A stretch of 64,000 bases of DNA, taken from NCBI GenBank assembly GCA_006176705.1, contig QRFJ01000058.1:248001-312000 (forward strand), in the 5' to 3' direction. This stretch comes from Cocos nucifera (Eukaryota; Streptophyta; Magnoliopsida; Arecales; Arecaceae). The translations under genes were made by a program, and so were the position numbers. The notes below the pieces were generated by a model. The model had not been told where the DNA came from. It made no database searches and saw only the letters and a program-made list of their open reading frames with translations. Positions 45,801 to 57,546 of the stretch are shown here, piece by piece (the first letter of the stretch is position 1; every line of letters starts with the position of its first letter).

Positions 45801-46461
45801 TAAGAAAGAGGGCTTGGGCATGGGAGACTTGGGTGCATCAGAGCTTTGGGCGTGAGATTTTGTAAAGGCACGAATATGCTGTGCCTTGGTGAGAGGAAAG
45901 CTAGAGAGAAGAAAGGTCTTCCCTAGGTTTTTCTTTAGATCTTCTTCCACTAAATTTTTGAGAGAAAAATATGAGGAAGAAGGTTCTTTCAGATCCTCCC
46001 TTCTCCTTCTTTGACCTTTAAAGAGTTCAAGTCATTTGAAGAAGGAGTTTTAGCATCAACCATCAAAGAAGGATCAGCATATTGCTAGCACACTATGCTG
46101 ATTTCTAAATTGCTGGACTTCAGATCGTGATCAGAGTTTCATATAGATTTCTCATAGAGGCCAGACACATGTGTGGCTCAAAGTGATAACCTCAGCCTCA
46201 TATCAGCAAGTGGAGATCAAAATCTACGAATAAGATATTGAGATTCGATCTCAATTCTAGACTAGATCAACATCATTGTTTTTGTATTTTATTTAGTTTT
46301 TATATTTATATGCATGCACAAGTCATATCATTAGATTCTAAATCTAGAATTTATTCATATATTTTGGTAGATTAATTGGATTAATCTATAGCTTCTGCTG
46401 TTAGAATTTTGAAAAAGTTTCAAAATACATGCTTGAAATCCTAGACTTTTTCTTCATAGTG

Positions 46462-46705
46462 ATCATGGACAAAATATCCATCATACATCTCATGCACTGT
46501 GCAACTCTGATCACCTCACAACTATTGCAGATGAGTCAGCATGTCATTAGCATTATACATATCCTTGTGCACATATTGGAATTCATCAACTATGGACTCT
46601 AATTTATAGTACCTAACTTTATTGTCATTGTCCAACCAATTGTCAAGTATAGCTTGTTGACTATGAATTGGATGAGTTGATAACATAGAGATAACTTGGT
46701 CAAGA
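46462..46705 (-). pseudogene. Copia-1 gag N-terminal part (remnant)
   Basis: The minus strand reads AILDNWLDNDNKVRYYKLES, IVDEFQYVHKDM, NANDMLTHLQ, then CTVHEMYDGYFVHDH up to the LTR A site. The same frame continues on the far side (36034) with LTMIKDIEELGKLD. This is the UBN2-type gag of Copia. Stops occur after THLQ and in the far segment. No reliable start codon is seen. Confidence 0.78.
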
Positions 46706-49159
46706 ACATAGCTTAATTTTTTAATAACTAAGAATAATTCTTAGGTTTCTAAGCCAAAATATATAATTGATTTTGGTTAAGTGGTTGATATCTAGGTTTC
46801 GAGCTAGAGAGTTGAAAGCTGAGACTATAAGTTACAGAGAGTAAAGATTTTGTTAGATGATTATACTTGTAAATATTTGTTCTAGGGACTTTAAAAACAA
46901 ACAAAGACTCTCACTATTTTCTTGAGTCTCTCATACTCTTCGGGTGAAGAAACAAAAACCCTAACATGATAATTGGACTTCTAGTGGGTGCTGCAGTTCC
47001 AACGATGCCGTGCACCTCGCCTAACAGTTATTGGTAATATGGATACCAATGTGTAGATAACTCTTTATCTAGATGCTTCTCTATGCATATAACAGTGACT
47101 TGGTCTCTAAGTTATGTGGGCTCATCTAATAGTTATTGCCCATACTCCTTAGTTAAGTCTGACCCACCATTTCCCAATAAGCACAAAGCCATCATTGGGT
47201 CCCTCACCTCATAATTATTGGATCCAATCCCATCTTTATTTTAGGGCATCTAATGCCAATAGAGTAGTTATACCTTTTCGATGCAGTCGAACCACTATGA
47301 CCAATCAAGAACGATCAATGCTAGAAAGGCATCCACATCTCCACAATGGTGGAAGATTGGTAGACTTAATATTTGATGAGAAGATTTAGGTTTAGGTCTC
47401 TTCTAAGTCAACACAATCTTATGTCTGACTAATTTAGTCGGCATGGGTGAACACAAATGACCAAGCAACCTTATTCAATATATAATTGACCAAATTGACC
47501 AGGTAAATGAGATTGGTGGGAGGATATCCTATACTTACCTTAGACACCATTTCTGGCAAGATAAGTATAGTCTAATTAAAAACCACCGGTCGAGCCCAAA
47601 CTTACCTTAGATACCAACCAGTCAATCAGTATTGAACAGGTTAGTCTAGTTAGTTGGGCTCAGACCACTGAGCCAAATTTGATCTTGATTTAATCAATTC
47701 ACATCACATGTGAATCAATTTGACCAACTTCAATTAAACTTAATTTTGAGCCCCTTTGATCTAATCCCAACCAACATTTGATTAAGTTTGATTGACTGCT
47801 CAAAATTGAAAAGGGAACTAACATGATCTAATCAATGACCCTAATTATAGTTAAGTCATTAGACCTAATTTATTCAACACATACCCATAACCCCATGTCT
47901 TATGTAATGAAATTTAGATCTTAAATTCATAATTTTAAACCTTTAATTTCATATCTTAATCTCCAATTAAGTGCATTATGACATGGGTTTAATTTAGATG
48001 TCAAAATAATTTTTAATCTAAACTTATTTAAATTGTATCGCATACAATTTTATTGTCATCAGACTCAATATGCATCTACCTAGAACTCGAGTCGGCTCAC
48101 CTATGACGATTAGAAACTATGGGCATCTACCTGCAGAATTGAATCGACTCATATGCAAATGAGTCAACCCACCAGAGTCTCGAGTCAACTCCAAGAAGGA
48201 TGAGTTGACTTGCAAGGAGCTTGAGTCGACTCAAACTAAATCCAAGTTGACTTAGCATGCTCGCCAGCCACAATTTTAAGATTTCATTCAACCAGATCCT
48301 AGAATTTCAGATCTAGAATTTTGCAAAAAATTAAATTTTAGATCATATATTAACAAACTATATATCACATATATAATTTAATAATCTAAAATTAATCAAT
48401 AATACATATCTAATATATGCATAAAAACAAAATCTAGATCTAAAACATGCATCATATACACCTAGGATCTCCTGTTTGCTGTTCTTCTTCATGAGAGATC
48501 ATCACAAGCGGCACCCCTACACATCATAAGAGAACCCATTGAATGGACAACTGAAGGGCTTCAACCCCTACTTCCTCTTATGACCGAATGGCCATGGTGA
48601 AGCACCAAATCCCAGTACTAAGCAACTAGGAATTTAATCTAACATATCAAATATGTAGTCTATTAAATTTCAAATCAAATTATCCTTCATATATTAGATA
48701 TATGAACAATAATTCAGATCATATAAATATTAATTTAGATCTAAACATCATGCATATATCAAAATTCAAGTTATAAAAACTAATTTTTAGATCTAAACAT
48801 GCAATCACATATCATATACATGAATAAAATTTAGATCCTAGAAACTAGTTTCAGACTTGAATTTGATTCTGCTATAATATTAAATCCAAATGAAACCCTA
48901 CTTAACATCTTCAGATATGAAACTAATTTCAAATCTTAAGAGATTATGATTTATTTCAGATCTGAAATAATATCAGATCTGAAACAATCATGTAATCACA
49001 TTACAACATGCAGAATTTTCAGATCTAACATACATTGATGTTCTACATCATTTTCAAACAACAATTTGTCAGAACGATATCAAACATTTAACCAATAATC
49101 AGATTTGATTTCTACAAATCAAATTTTAGATCTGATTGGTTTGTATTCTAGAGAACCTA
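46706..49159 (-). other. Copia-1 untranslated leader
   Basis: About 2.4 kb with no sustained frame. The segment near 48520-48620 is related to the Copia-2 leader near 27362 on the opposite strand. 48075-48265 holds a cluster of degenerate GAGTCGACTC decamers. Confidence 0.6.
48075..48265. repeat. cluster of GAGTCGACTC-like palindromic decamers
   Basis: About ten matches to GAGTYGACTC or near forms (GAGTCGGCTC, GAATCGACTC, GAGTCAACTC, GAGTTGACTT, GAGTCGACTC) occur in 190 bp of the Copia-1 leader. Confidence 0.65.
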
Positions 49160-49171
49160 GCTCTGTTACCA
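49160..49171 (-). other. primer-binding site of Copia-1
   Basis: The minus strand reads TGGTAACAGAGC, one base after the LTR end GTCTAACA. It matches the initiator tRNA-Met site TGGTATCAGAGC with one change and fixes the element's orientation. Confidence 0.88.
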
Positions 49172-49172
49172 C

Positions 49173-51396
49173 TGTTAGACAATGAGGTAGTTTCATACAT
49201 GTAGTTTTAAAACTTTTCAAAACTAGATTCATGTCTGATGAAAGTAAATAAATTATTTTTTTAATTTAAAAATACATAGCAGATCAGATTTGAAAACTGT
49301 GCTCTAGATCTTGATATGAACATGCTCCAAAATGTAAAATCAAAAATAAGAAACAAAAGGTGAAGGGAAATCCAATCTCCATACCTAATTGTTTCATGGA
49401 TGTCCAGGATTCCAGTCATAGCTATGCAAGTGCCTGGCCTCTGCTGGTATCTACATGAAGATGATCCGAATCGAAGCTTAGAGGCTACCGGTGCGCTACT
49501 ACCTTGTAGGCCTCGCTCCTCAGATTTGGATTTGGACTTCTTCTAGATCTCGCAAAACAAGGCTGCAGTGTGAACCTTTCACGTTGATCTGATGAGATCT
49601 AAATTAGAAGCCTAGAAGAGGAAGAAGAACCTTCTTCTTCTCTTCCTTTCTCTCTAATCTCTCTTTTAGATCTTAGATCAGATTTGAGATCCATTGGGAT
49701 GTTGGAAGATTAAGGGAAGGAAGAAAGAAGGGCATGAGATAAGGTGGCGACAAGGAAGAAACCCCTCTACCCTAACTCATGCATGCACACCCCCTCTTCT
49801 TTGATTTTTGTCACACAAAATCTCTTTTTCCACATCCCAAATCTAATAAGGATATGATCCTATCAGATTAGAGTTTGAATAGACTCAATTCTATCAGAAA
49901 AGAGTTTGAGATGAAAAGAGGAGGTGCCAAATTATGCCTCCTCTCATCTCACGCGTGCCAAGAGAAAGGTTGGTGCTTTTCAATGCCCTCTTCTCTCATT
50001 TCCATATGAAACATAAGAGAGAAATCCTGAAAGAGAGTGGTTGGCTTCTTCATTTAATTAAATTTTAAATTTGGTTTGATTTGAATCTATACAAATCAAA
50101 TTCGAAAAGCTATTAAATTAGATTTGAATAGACCGTCAAATTTGATTCAATTAGGAATGGAATCTAAGTCTAATTTGGATAATTAAATCTAATTAGTCTT
50201 AAATTAAGTCAATTATAATTAAATTAAATTAGATTTAAATTAATTAAAACTTGATCTATAATTTAAATAGACCCAATTAAATTATAATACTTACAATTAA
50301 GTCTCTCTGCTAATAATTAGTAGTTACTAAATTTGTAATGATTATAAATTAGTAGTTTTCAAATTTAAACCATCAATCCAATTAATAATTTAAATTGGAT
50401 CCAAGCCGTTGATCGGGTCAAACTTCTTTTGTGTGTGATCCCTCAAGTTCTATTATGTTTGGTGGTGAGACATACCATGATCTCCATTACAGTATCATCA
50501 AAACTCTTTCGATGGGCTAAAATAATTCTAACTCACTCCAACAAGGATCGTTGATCCGAAAATGATCCTAGGAAGTTCTCACAATCCATCAGTGACACCT
50601 AGCAGCAAATAGTGGCAATTCAGTAGAATAGAAGAATGAATCTTTAGGTACAGTTACCATATGATACAGTCCCTCTATCGTGAATCTTGACTAGATGGAG
50701 GTCATGGAGAATTCATTAAACTCCATCGTCAGTCATATGCTAGATTGGCTCGACTTGAGTTTATTCATGAATTTCATGGAAATTCTTTTATAGTATTCAC
50801 TCTTGCTTTGATCAGAGACTTTCTGAACTCAGTCATACGATTTGCATAGGATTACTCCTTTTCTACCAAGGTCGATAGATTCCATCTATGTGCATTCTAC
50901 TCAAATAGCTAACATGAACTCACTATAGCCAACATACACAATAAAGATCCGAATGGCTAGGGACTAAGAAAACATGCAATCAAATTAAGTAGCCTCACTA
51001 TAAATAGTCAACACACCACAGGTTAAAGGGTTAATCTCGCCACTACAGCATCGAAAAAATCACTGACGAGTGAGCAGACATTCAGATATTTTCTCATGAT
51101 GGTCACACTCAATACAAGTTATTCTCTAACAACTATCTGTATTCTCATCTCAATATCTTCATACTATAGATTCAAAACTCATCTATCTGAAAGAGCTGTG
51201 ATGCATGCACCGATCTAATTGGATCAATCACTGTCCTCTATGATGATCTTTAAATCAAAAGCATTTAGAAATTAACCACTAATAATGTAAATCTCAAATT
51301 TTTAATATTTTAAAAATATACAAAATTATCTTTGTTAATTTTTAGAATAATTTATGGATACATACAACATGAATAATAATAAAAACTACCTGTTAA
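49173..51396 (-). repeat. 5' LTR of Copia-1, cut by CACTA-2
   Basis: The plus strand starts TGTTAGACAATGAGG and aligns with the 3' LTR until AAAACTACCTGTTAA at 51396. The last about 105 bp present in the 3' LTR (23517-23621 region) is replaced by the CACTA-2 terminus. Confidence 0.87.
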
Positions 51397-51800
51397 TACT
51401 ACAAGGAAATGGACCATTGCCGATGCTAATTTTTTTTATTTACCGATGCTAAAAAGCATCGCAAAATAATTTTCCAACCCATTTCAAAACATCACAAAAG
51501 GATCGGTAGGTGGAGAGTTGAAATTCTACTTTCCAATGCTTTTCAAAGCATCAAATTTTTTTTCCAAAATTACTTATGCTTTTCAATTGCATCGGCAAGT
51601 ACTTACATTACCAATGGTACAAAGCATTGGTAATTTTTTTAAAAATATTGATGTTTTTTTTGGTGCATTGGAATTAGTTTCAATTGCATAAATATTAGTA
51701 GTTTTAAAAAATATACCGATGCTTTATAGCATTGATAGTGTAAGGACTTGCCAATGCTTTAAAGCATCAGCATTTTAGAAATTCATTAAAAAAAAATGGG
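51397..51800. repeat. subterminal palindromic repeats of CACTA-2
   Basis: Repeated CCGATGCT and its complement AGCATCGG, commonly joined as GATGCTWWAAAGCATC, every 30-60 bp. These differ from the CACTA-1 subterminal motif, so the two CACTA elements are separate families. Confidence 0.82.
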
Positions 51801-51834
51801 TATCAAACCATGTAAATTACATGCGTTGAAAATT

Positions 51835-52325
51835 TATAAAACAAAACCTGTCCAAAATCTATAAGAAATTTTAAACACCATCATAACAATATAAACATGT
51901 CCAAAATTTATAAAATAAAAATCATAATCAAATATATAAATCTGTCCAAATGTTATAATACCGACAATATCATAATCCATATATAAACCTATCCAAAATT
52001 TATAACACCAATAATATCATAATCAAATATATAAACCTATCTAAAATTTATAATACCACCATAATCCATACATAAACCTGTCCAAAATTTATAACACCAG
52101 CAATATCACAATCAAATACATAAACATGTCCATAATCCATATATAAACCTATTCAAAATTTATAACACCACCAATATCATAATTAAATATATAAATCTGT
52201 CCAAAATTTATAACACCAACATCATAATCCATATATAAATCTTTTAAAAAATTATAATACCGACATCATAATCCATATATAAATCTATCCAAAATTTGTA
52301 ATACCAGCAATATCATATTTACATT
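51835..52325. repeat. degenerate tandem repeat, CACTA-2 3' region
   Basis: About nine copies of a module containing AACCTRTCCAAAATTTATAA, CACCAACA and TCATAATCMATATATA, spaced 40-75 bp apart. No coding signal. Confidence 0.8.
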
Positions 52326-52390
52326 GTCCATCATGTATATTCATGAATTACAATCCATAAGGAAAAAGAAAATAAAGAGATATCAGACTA

Positions 52391-53110
52391 TTAATCATCC
52401 ATGGGAGCATGATCATCAGAGACTCTATGACTGCTGGAAGTACCGGGAGCCTACAATAAAGATATAAAAATTTTAATAGTTAATTATATAAAAATTATAA
52501 CATAAATTTAATGAATAAATATAAATATAGTAAGAGATGTACTCTAGAAAAGTCTATAAATGTCCGTAATGTGGATGTCAACTGATCAATTTGAGTCCTA
52601 TGCTGGATATCACATCATCATAGCTCTGTCTCATCGCCTTCACCCGTGCCTCCATCCATGTCTCTACCTACTCCTCAATCTATGCCTCCATCTGAGCCTC
52701 GAGCGTATGAGTATCCATATTGCTAGAGCTCTCTCTAGCATGCTGAGTGTATCGATGGATGTTAGATAACTAAGTGGGGTTGGCTCTAACTCCATAATTT
52801 CTCACTCGACCATAACGGGCTGATCCCAACAGCTCTATCATCACCAAGGCCTCGACGCGACTGGCCTCCGTAGATGCTGAGAACTCATCGATATGTTCTG
52901 CAATAAGACATGTAGCTCTCTCCTATATTTAAGAATAAAAAATATATTAATTTTTACTTAAAAATAAAGCTCTATATCATTAAATTAAATGGTTATAAAT
53001 ATATACAAATATATTTCTCGACTCGTCAATAACGAAACGATCATCTCGATGAACACGAGTCATCCTGTAAAACTCCACTTGACCAGGCTCCCTGCCATAC
53101 TCATCCATCT
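52391..53110 (-). pseudogene. CACTA-2 TNP1-type gene, 3' exons
   Basis: Minus-strand exon-like blocks: 53110-53010 reads MDEYGREPGQVEFYRMTRVH then DDRFVIDESRN; 52925-52740 reads CLIAEHIDEFSASTEASRVE, ALVMIELLGSARYGRVRNYG, VEPTPLSY; 52452-52391 reads APGTSSSHRVSDDHAPMDD and stop (TAA, 52393-52391), preceded by a TTATTGTAG acceptor. The pattern (vel(f/y)...TH, then G..R.GRVR.YG) is that of plant Transposase_24, En/Spm TNP1-like. Introns of about 80-290 bp separate them. A long interval separates this part from the 5' exons at 55780. Confidence 0.8.
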
Positions 53111-53286
53111 TCAGAAAACATAAATTTTATAAAATATTTTCTCCATGGATTTTAATTGATAAATTCTAATAGTTCCAATAAAAGTATCATGATATATGAT
53201 ATGTGATATATTATAATATGCTAATGATTGATAAAGTCATTGACAATCATATAATAATAGTTGATGTCGTGAAAGAAGATCAATTA

Positions 53287-53309
53287 TTCTTAATTTGTCT
53301 ATTCTAATT
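53287..53309. repeat. left arm of exact 23-bp inverted repeat
   Basis: It starts TTCTTAATTTGTCTATTC and ends CTAATT. It pairs exactly with 55593-55615. Confidence 0.9.
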
Positions 53310-55592
53310 ATATATTAAAGAAAATTTTTATTAAGAAAAATAATAGATGAAATAACTATAATAATCAAAGACAAACATACATCAATGCTATGAAGCATAA
53401 ATTTGATTTCAATTAATCAATTAAGCATACACTAGAAATTGTCAAATAAAATTTCTAGGCATATGGTGAAAGATGAATGTGGCTGCAAAACATTGAAGGG
53501 TGGAGTTTCTAAGGGCTACACAACTTACAAATTGGGGAAGAGACAGAGGTTAGCATTATTCCAAGTATTCAAATCATCGTTTACCACATCAATGGATGAA
53601 TGCCCTTTCTTGATCTAAGGACTGTCGCATAATTCATTATTCATGAGTTCTGAAGGTAAGGCCCTTACTCTTCATTCATTATTGACATATTTCTGTCAAC
53701 TCAAGAGAAGGCTGCATGTTAGCTGGCTAGCTGACCTGAAATATTGCTATAACTGCCGTCTATTCATTATCATTTTAACTCATTCTACCTCAGGGTCTGC
53801 TGTAAATGTGGCTGAAGACTGCAATGATTTTGCCATTTAACATAGCTTTTGTACCTATGGAGGTTACATAATTGATTGATGTCGTGGCTGTAACTACAGC
53901 TAGAGTGATCGAATTAATTTGGCACCCATTTTGATTATGAATGCCTGTGCTGTGTGGGGGATGTTGCCAACTTCTAATTCAAATTTGGATAACAGTATTT
54001 TGATTTTTATAAATAGCGACATTTATAAGTCTCCTATGGAGGTCTAGAAAGTCTATAAAGGGTGACGGGTTTCGAAAATAGTTGCTGGAAATGTAATCTC
54101 CCTCTCAACTTGCAGATGAAGGAAAATGATTCTTTGCACATATGAACGGAATCATTGGAAAGCAGGTAAGAAACTCCATTGAACGCTAGAGAAAGAAAGG
54201 TCAGAGAAACCAGCGAACAACCACTTGCCATGAGTCCATTTCAGCTTGACTTTGATTGATTGCATGAAAATGATACTTGCATCTCATTCAAACACCAACA
54301 AAGACATTCAATCCTGACTCTATAGTAGCATTAATTAGTTAGACATATCTTTTGTACTAGTAATTGGTACAAGTACGACCATTACGAAATCCGGGTAGGT
54401 AAAAGAAAAGGTCTCTCCAACAAGTGAATGCCAATACCAATCAAGGTACGTATCCATGATTGAAAAAGAAGCCAGCTATTAAGTTGACGGGATGTTAGCT
54501 TGCTACCGTGTGACTTGCTAGCTTATGGAGGATGTTAAGGTAGGATACTTTTTGTCCATCTGTCATCTCGAGTCGAATTGATCATACAACGCACATCACG
54601 GAAATCGCATAAATCTTGCGTGTTTTTTGTTTGCCTGTGGTGTTGGTTTCTCGTAGCTGGCCTTTTGTTTTGCTCCACTAACCTGTTGGGCTCTCCACAA
54701 GATGCCAACATTTCACCAATCAAAGTTTATAACCATAGGTCGCTGAAAATTTTGAAAGAATTCATATATAATCTTACCTCCAAAAAATAAGAATTATGCA
54801 AATCCAGTGATGTATTATGGTTGCCAGACTAGGTCATATGGGAGGCGAAAAGCAATAGATAACGTCGGTATTTAACAACCGACAAAATTTTAAAGAACAA
54901 AATATTATATACATTGTGTAACAGCAATGGATTACATGGCTTGGATTTCAGGCAAGAAACAGTGCTTTCCCCGGTGTTAAAATATGTACGCACGTTGCTA
55001 CGCGCATACATTATGCTGGATTTTCATGCAAATTATACAATAATTTACAATACCTAGCTAGTAATGTTGTGCAGCTAAATTTGTCGGTCCTGTAGTTGAC
55101 CCAAAATTGAGAATCGTACAGCATCTAACGAAAACTATGTTTTAGGTGATAGCAAATGAGGTCATTTTGAGACCCTTCCACATTCCCATGGCTTCAGCAT
55201 GTGGCATAATGATCCAACTCTGGAGTTTATCTTATAAACTAGAAACATACTTCCTTGATTCTGGAGTCTGACCCTGTCCGGTGGTCATTTTGAAATTATG
55301 CCTTTTGATTGAACTTATCATTTATTGTACCAGTACAAGATTATATTTCATAAATTTTCTGAATGTATATTTACTATTGAGTTGATAAAGTTATTGGTAA
55401 AATGCCTTTACCTACCATGCCATATATTAAAAGAAACTGAGGAACATAACATGACGTGCATTTTCCAAGAGGATAAAGGCGCTTGTGGTTTTGATATATA
55501 GCTTCATAAGTTACCCTTGCCAACAACATTCCAATTTATAATGCATCAACCTTTGCTTAAATTGAACTTATAATCATCTTTAATTACAAGTA

Positions 55593-55615
55593 AATTAGAA
55601 TAGACAAATTAAGAA
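55593..55615. repeat. right arm of exact 23-bp inverted repeat
   Basis: It starts AATTAGAATAGACAAATT and ends AAGAA, the exact complement of 53287-53309. Confidence 0.9.
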
Positions 55616-55779
55616 AAATAATATTATTTCATCTTGGATACAAAAATCAATATTAGAAACTTAAATGCATGCATAAACATAATCCTAGATTTGCTTTAAT
55701 ATTCAATAGAGAGTTTTCAATATGATTCTTTGTTAACTACAACATTATCAAATGATAAAAAAAAATGAGGCAAGATTTA

Positions 55780-56830
55780 TTTTGAAAAGAACATACAAAT
55801 TCCTGTTTACATCGTGCATAGCTCTTTGATCCCGATGTACGAGGAATAGATAGAGATGCTCGTGCAACTCTATCAATAGCAGCATATGCCTGCAAAATAA
55901 AGTAAAGAGTATGGTATATCAACCAATAGCACAACATAAGTTATATGATGAGTGTATTCAATTATTTGTCTCTTCTTGGAGAACTAATAATGAATAAGAT
56001 CCCTCCACTGATAAGGATCTACATCAGGAGGACAAATACGAGCAACATCATCCTCCACCAATCTCTCTCTCATGTAGTCCCTCTTCAGAGTTGACTTGAA
56101 TTCTTTTCATTTTCGATTGAGGGATTTTAGTACCCAGCCATGACTTTCTAGAGGGACTATAAATTTACTCTAAAAAAAAGCAACGAAAGATATTTTATTA
56201 TTAAATAACATAATTAATTTATCATAAATAAATTAACATAAAATATAAAGTCATATTTTTACTTCTATTACTCGTAGAATCTCAAGCTTATATGTAGGAA
56301 GCATATCGTTCTATTTTGCATAGCTTAAGGGACAAAGCTGATCCTTTCGTGCAATAGTTCCTAAAAGGCTCATCAATAATTAGGCAGTCTTGTTCATAGG
56401 TTGCCCCATCTGGTTGCACCGAATGACAACCCTCTCACTCTCAACTAAATGCCAGATATCTCTAGCCCATGTGGATTCATGTCTAACCCGTGCTCTCCCA
56501 GATACATATGCAACAAGCACAAAATGATAAAATTTATTATGAATCAATCAACATAAATTTTTACTTAAATCGTTATATAATACTAAAATATATTGAACTA
56601 TCCTAGATGTGTATCTCATCTATAGGAGCATCCTCATTGGTAAGAGGACCGTGCTCTGACTTGGAATGCTGCACTGATAAAGAAGTAGCGGCCTCGGGTT
56701 GCTGTGCAAACGATGAAGGACCAACCTCAAACTACTGTGACTACCTCATCCATCGGAGCTAATTAGAACATGATCTATCATGCGAAGTATGCAACTCTAT
56801 ATCATCAAATCATCTGCGTCAAGACATGAT
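55780..56830 (-). pseudogene. CACTA-2 TNP1-type gene, 5' exons
   Basis: Minus-strand blocks: about 56830-56610 is a variable Ser/Glu-rich start (EVGPSSFAQQPEAATSLSVQ); 56520-56270 reads DIWHLVESERVVIRCNQMGQ, LLMSLLGTIARKDQLCPLSY and LPTYKLEILRVIE; 56165-55985 reads SKFIVPLESHGWVLKSLNRK, DYMRERLVEDDVARICPPDV and QWRDLIHYWFS; 55890-55780 reads AIDRVARASLSIPRTSGSKS and YARCKQEF. This is the Transposase_24 domain (DNA-binding partner of the CACTA transposase) with typical W and GSKS(F/Y)A motifs. Short AT-rich introns part the exons. Some codons are now stops, so it is decayed. Confidence 0.85.
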
Positions 56831-57059
56831 AACACCTAGCATTCACAAATAAAAAAATAAATCAGCTAACATTTTCAAATAATAAATAAAATTATAATTA
56901 AATTACTAAAAAAAATCAATATCTACTAAATGAATATGATGATATGGTATAAAATTTTATATAAAATTTATACATCTTAAATGTTTCTTACCAATTAAGA
57001 ATTAATCAACATTTTCTCCTTTAATATCCAAGCTAATAGCATTTAGATCATCAGTCTAG

Positions 57060-57546
57060 GCAAGATTGTAAGGCATGCATTATATATAAGTCTCATCACC
57101 ATCTACTTTCAATCCTTTTTTCATGTCATATAAGTTTCTGGATTTCATTCTCACAATAACAGTCCAATCTTTATTTTTCAAATCTTGTACAAAAAATACT
57201 TGACAAGCTTGAGATGAAAAAAATGAATGGATCATCCTTTAATAACACACCAATATATATCAATCTTGAATAATTTACAAGTGTAAACCCATTTATATTT
57301 TACTTCAAGCCTCTTGACAAGTTTATATCCATCCAATTACATTGAAATAACACGACTACATCGAAATAAGATGACTTTAAATCTTTCATAATAATCTAAT
57401 TCAAAAATATTAATATGTATACCATAATAAATCTTTCAATCTATTTCTACCATGACTCTAGTGTTTTGGATTTTTCTGAATATTTCATGTTCTTTTGTAT
57501 GAAACTTAAATCCATTAATGATGAATCCATTAAATCTATTGACAAT
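57060..57546 (-). pseudogene. CACTA-2 TNP2 transposase, C-terminal DUF4216 part
   Basis: From the TR-GAG insertion downward the minus strand reads VNRFNGFIINGFKFHTKEHE and RKIQNTRVMVEID, then YYGIHINIFELDYYERFKVI, LFRCSRV and finally VQDLKNKDWTVIVRMKSRNL and YDMKK. These are the successive blocks of the DUF4216 domain at the C-terminus of plant CACTA transposases. Stops and frameshifts are present. The first block joins in frame to 62852 onward when the insertion is removed. Confidence 0.87.

Larger units (their letters stand above)
36040..46456 (+). mobile_element. solo LTR A (interrupted by solo LTR B)
   Basis: It starts TGTTAAAAAATGTATTTTAAAG and ends TTTTTCTTCA, flanked on both sides by TAGTG (36035-36039 and 46457-46461), an exact 5-bp target duplication. 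Without LTR B it is about 2.4 kb. No internal retroelement gene or second LTR accompanies it, so it is a solo LTR, the usual product of LTR-LTR recombination. It is related to the Copia-2 LTRs. It interrupts gag of Copia-1, which reads through once the insertion and one TAGTG are removed. Confidence 0.88.
21244..51396 (-). mobile_element. Copia-1, Ty1/Copia retrotransposon, split by nested insertions
   Basis: The 3' LTR is at 21244-23621 and the 5' LTR at 49173-51396, with a tRNA-Met-type primer site at 49160-49171. Domain order on the minus strand is gag, protease, integrase, RT, RNase H, the Copia order. Internal segments are 49172-46457, 36039-34450 and 24682-23622, totalling about 5.4 kb. 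Insertions are Copia-2 (24683-34449) in the RT region and solo LTR A (36040-46456) in gag. CACTA-2 cuts the far end of the 5' LTR at 51397, so the last 0.1 kb of that LTR is missing here and may lie past 64000. All genes are decayed. Confidence 0.88.
53111..55779. other. long interval within CACTA-2 TNP1 gene, 2.3-kb segment bounded by inverted repeat
   Basis: An intron position by context, but most of it does not look like CACTA sequence. An exact 23-bp inverted repeat, TTCTTAATTTGTCTATTCTAATT, lies at 53287-53309 with its complement at 55593-55615. A 15-bp direct repeat ATTAAGAAAAATAAT is at 53330-53344 and 55609-55623. The enclosed 2.3 kb has low T/A bias and no recognised gene; its open frames are all under about 75 codons. 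Confidence 0.55.

Noticed and set aside
53643..54790. Short frames of 65-70 codons in the unexplained segment of CACTA-2.
   Set aside because: No similarity or motif; lengths are expected by chance at this base composition.
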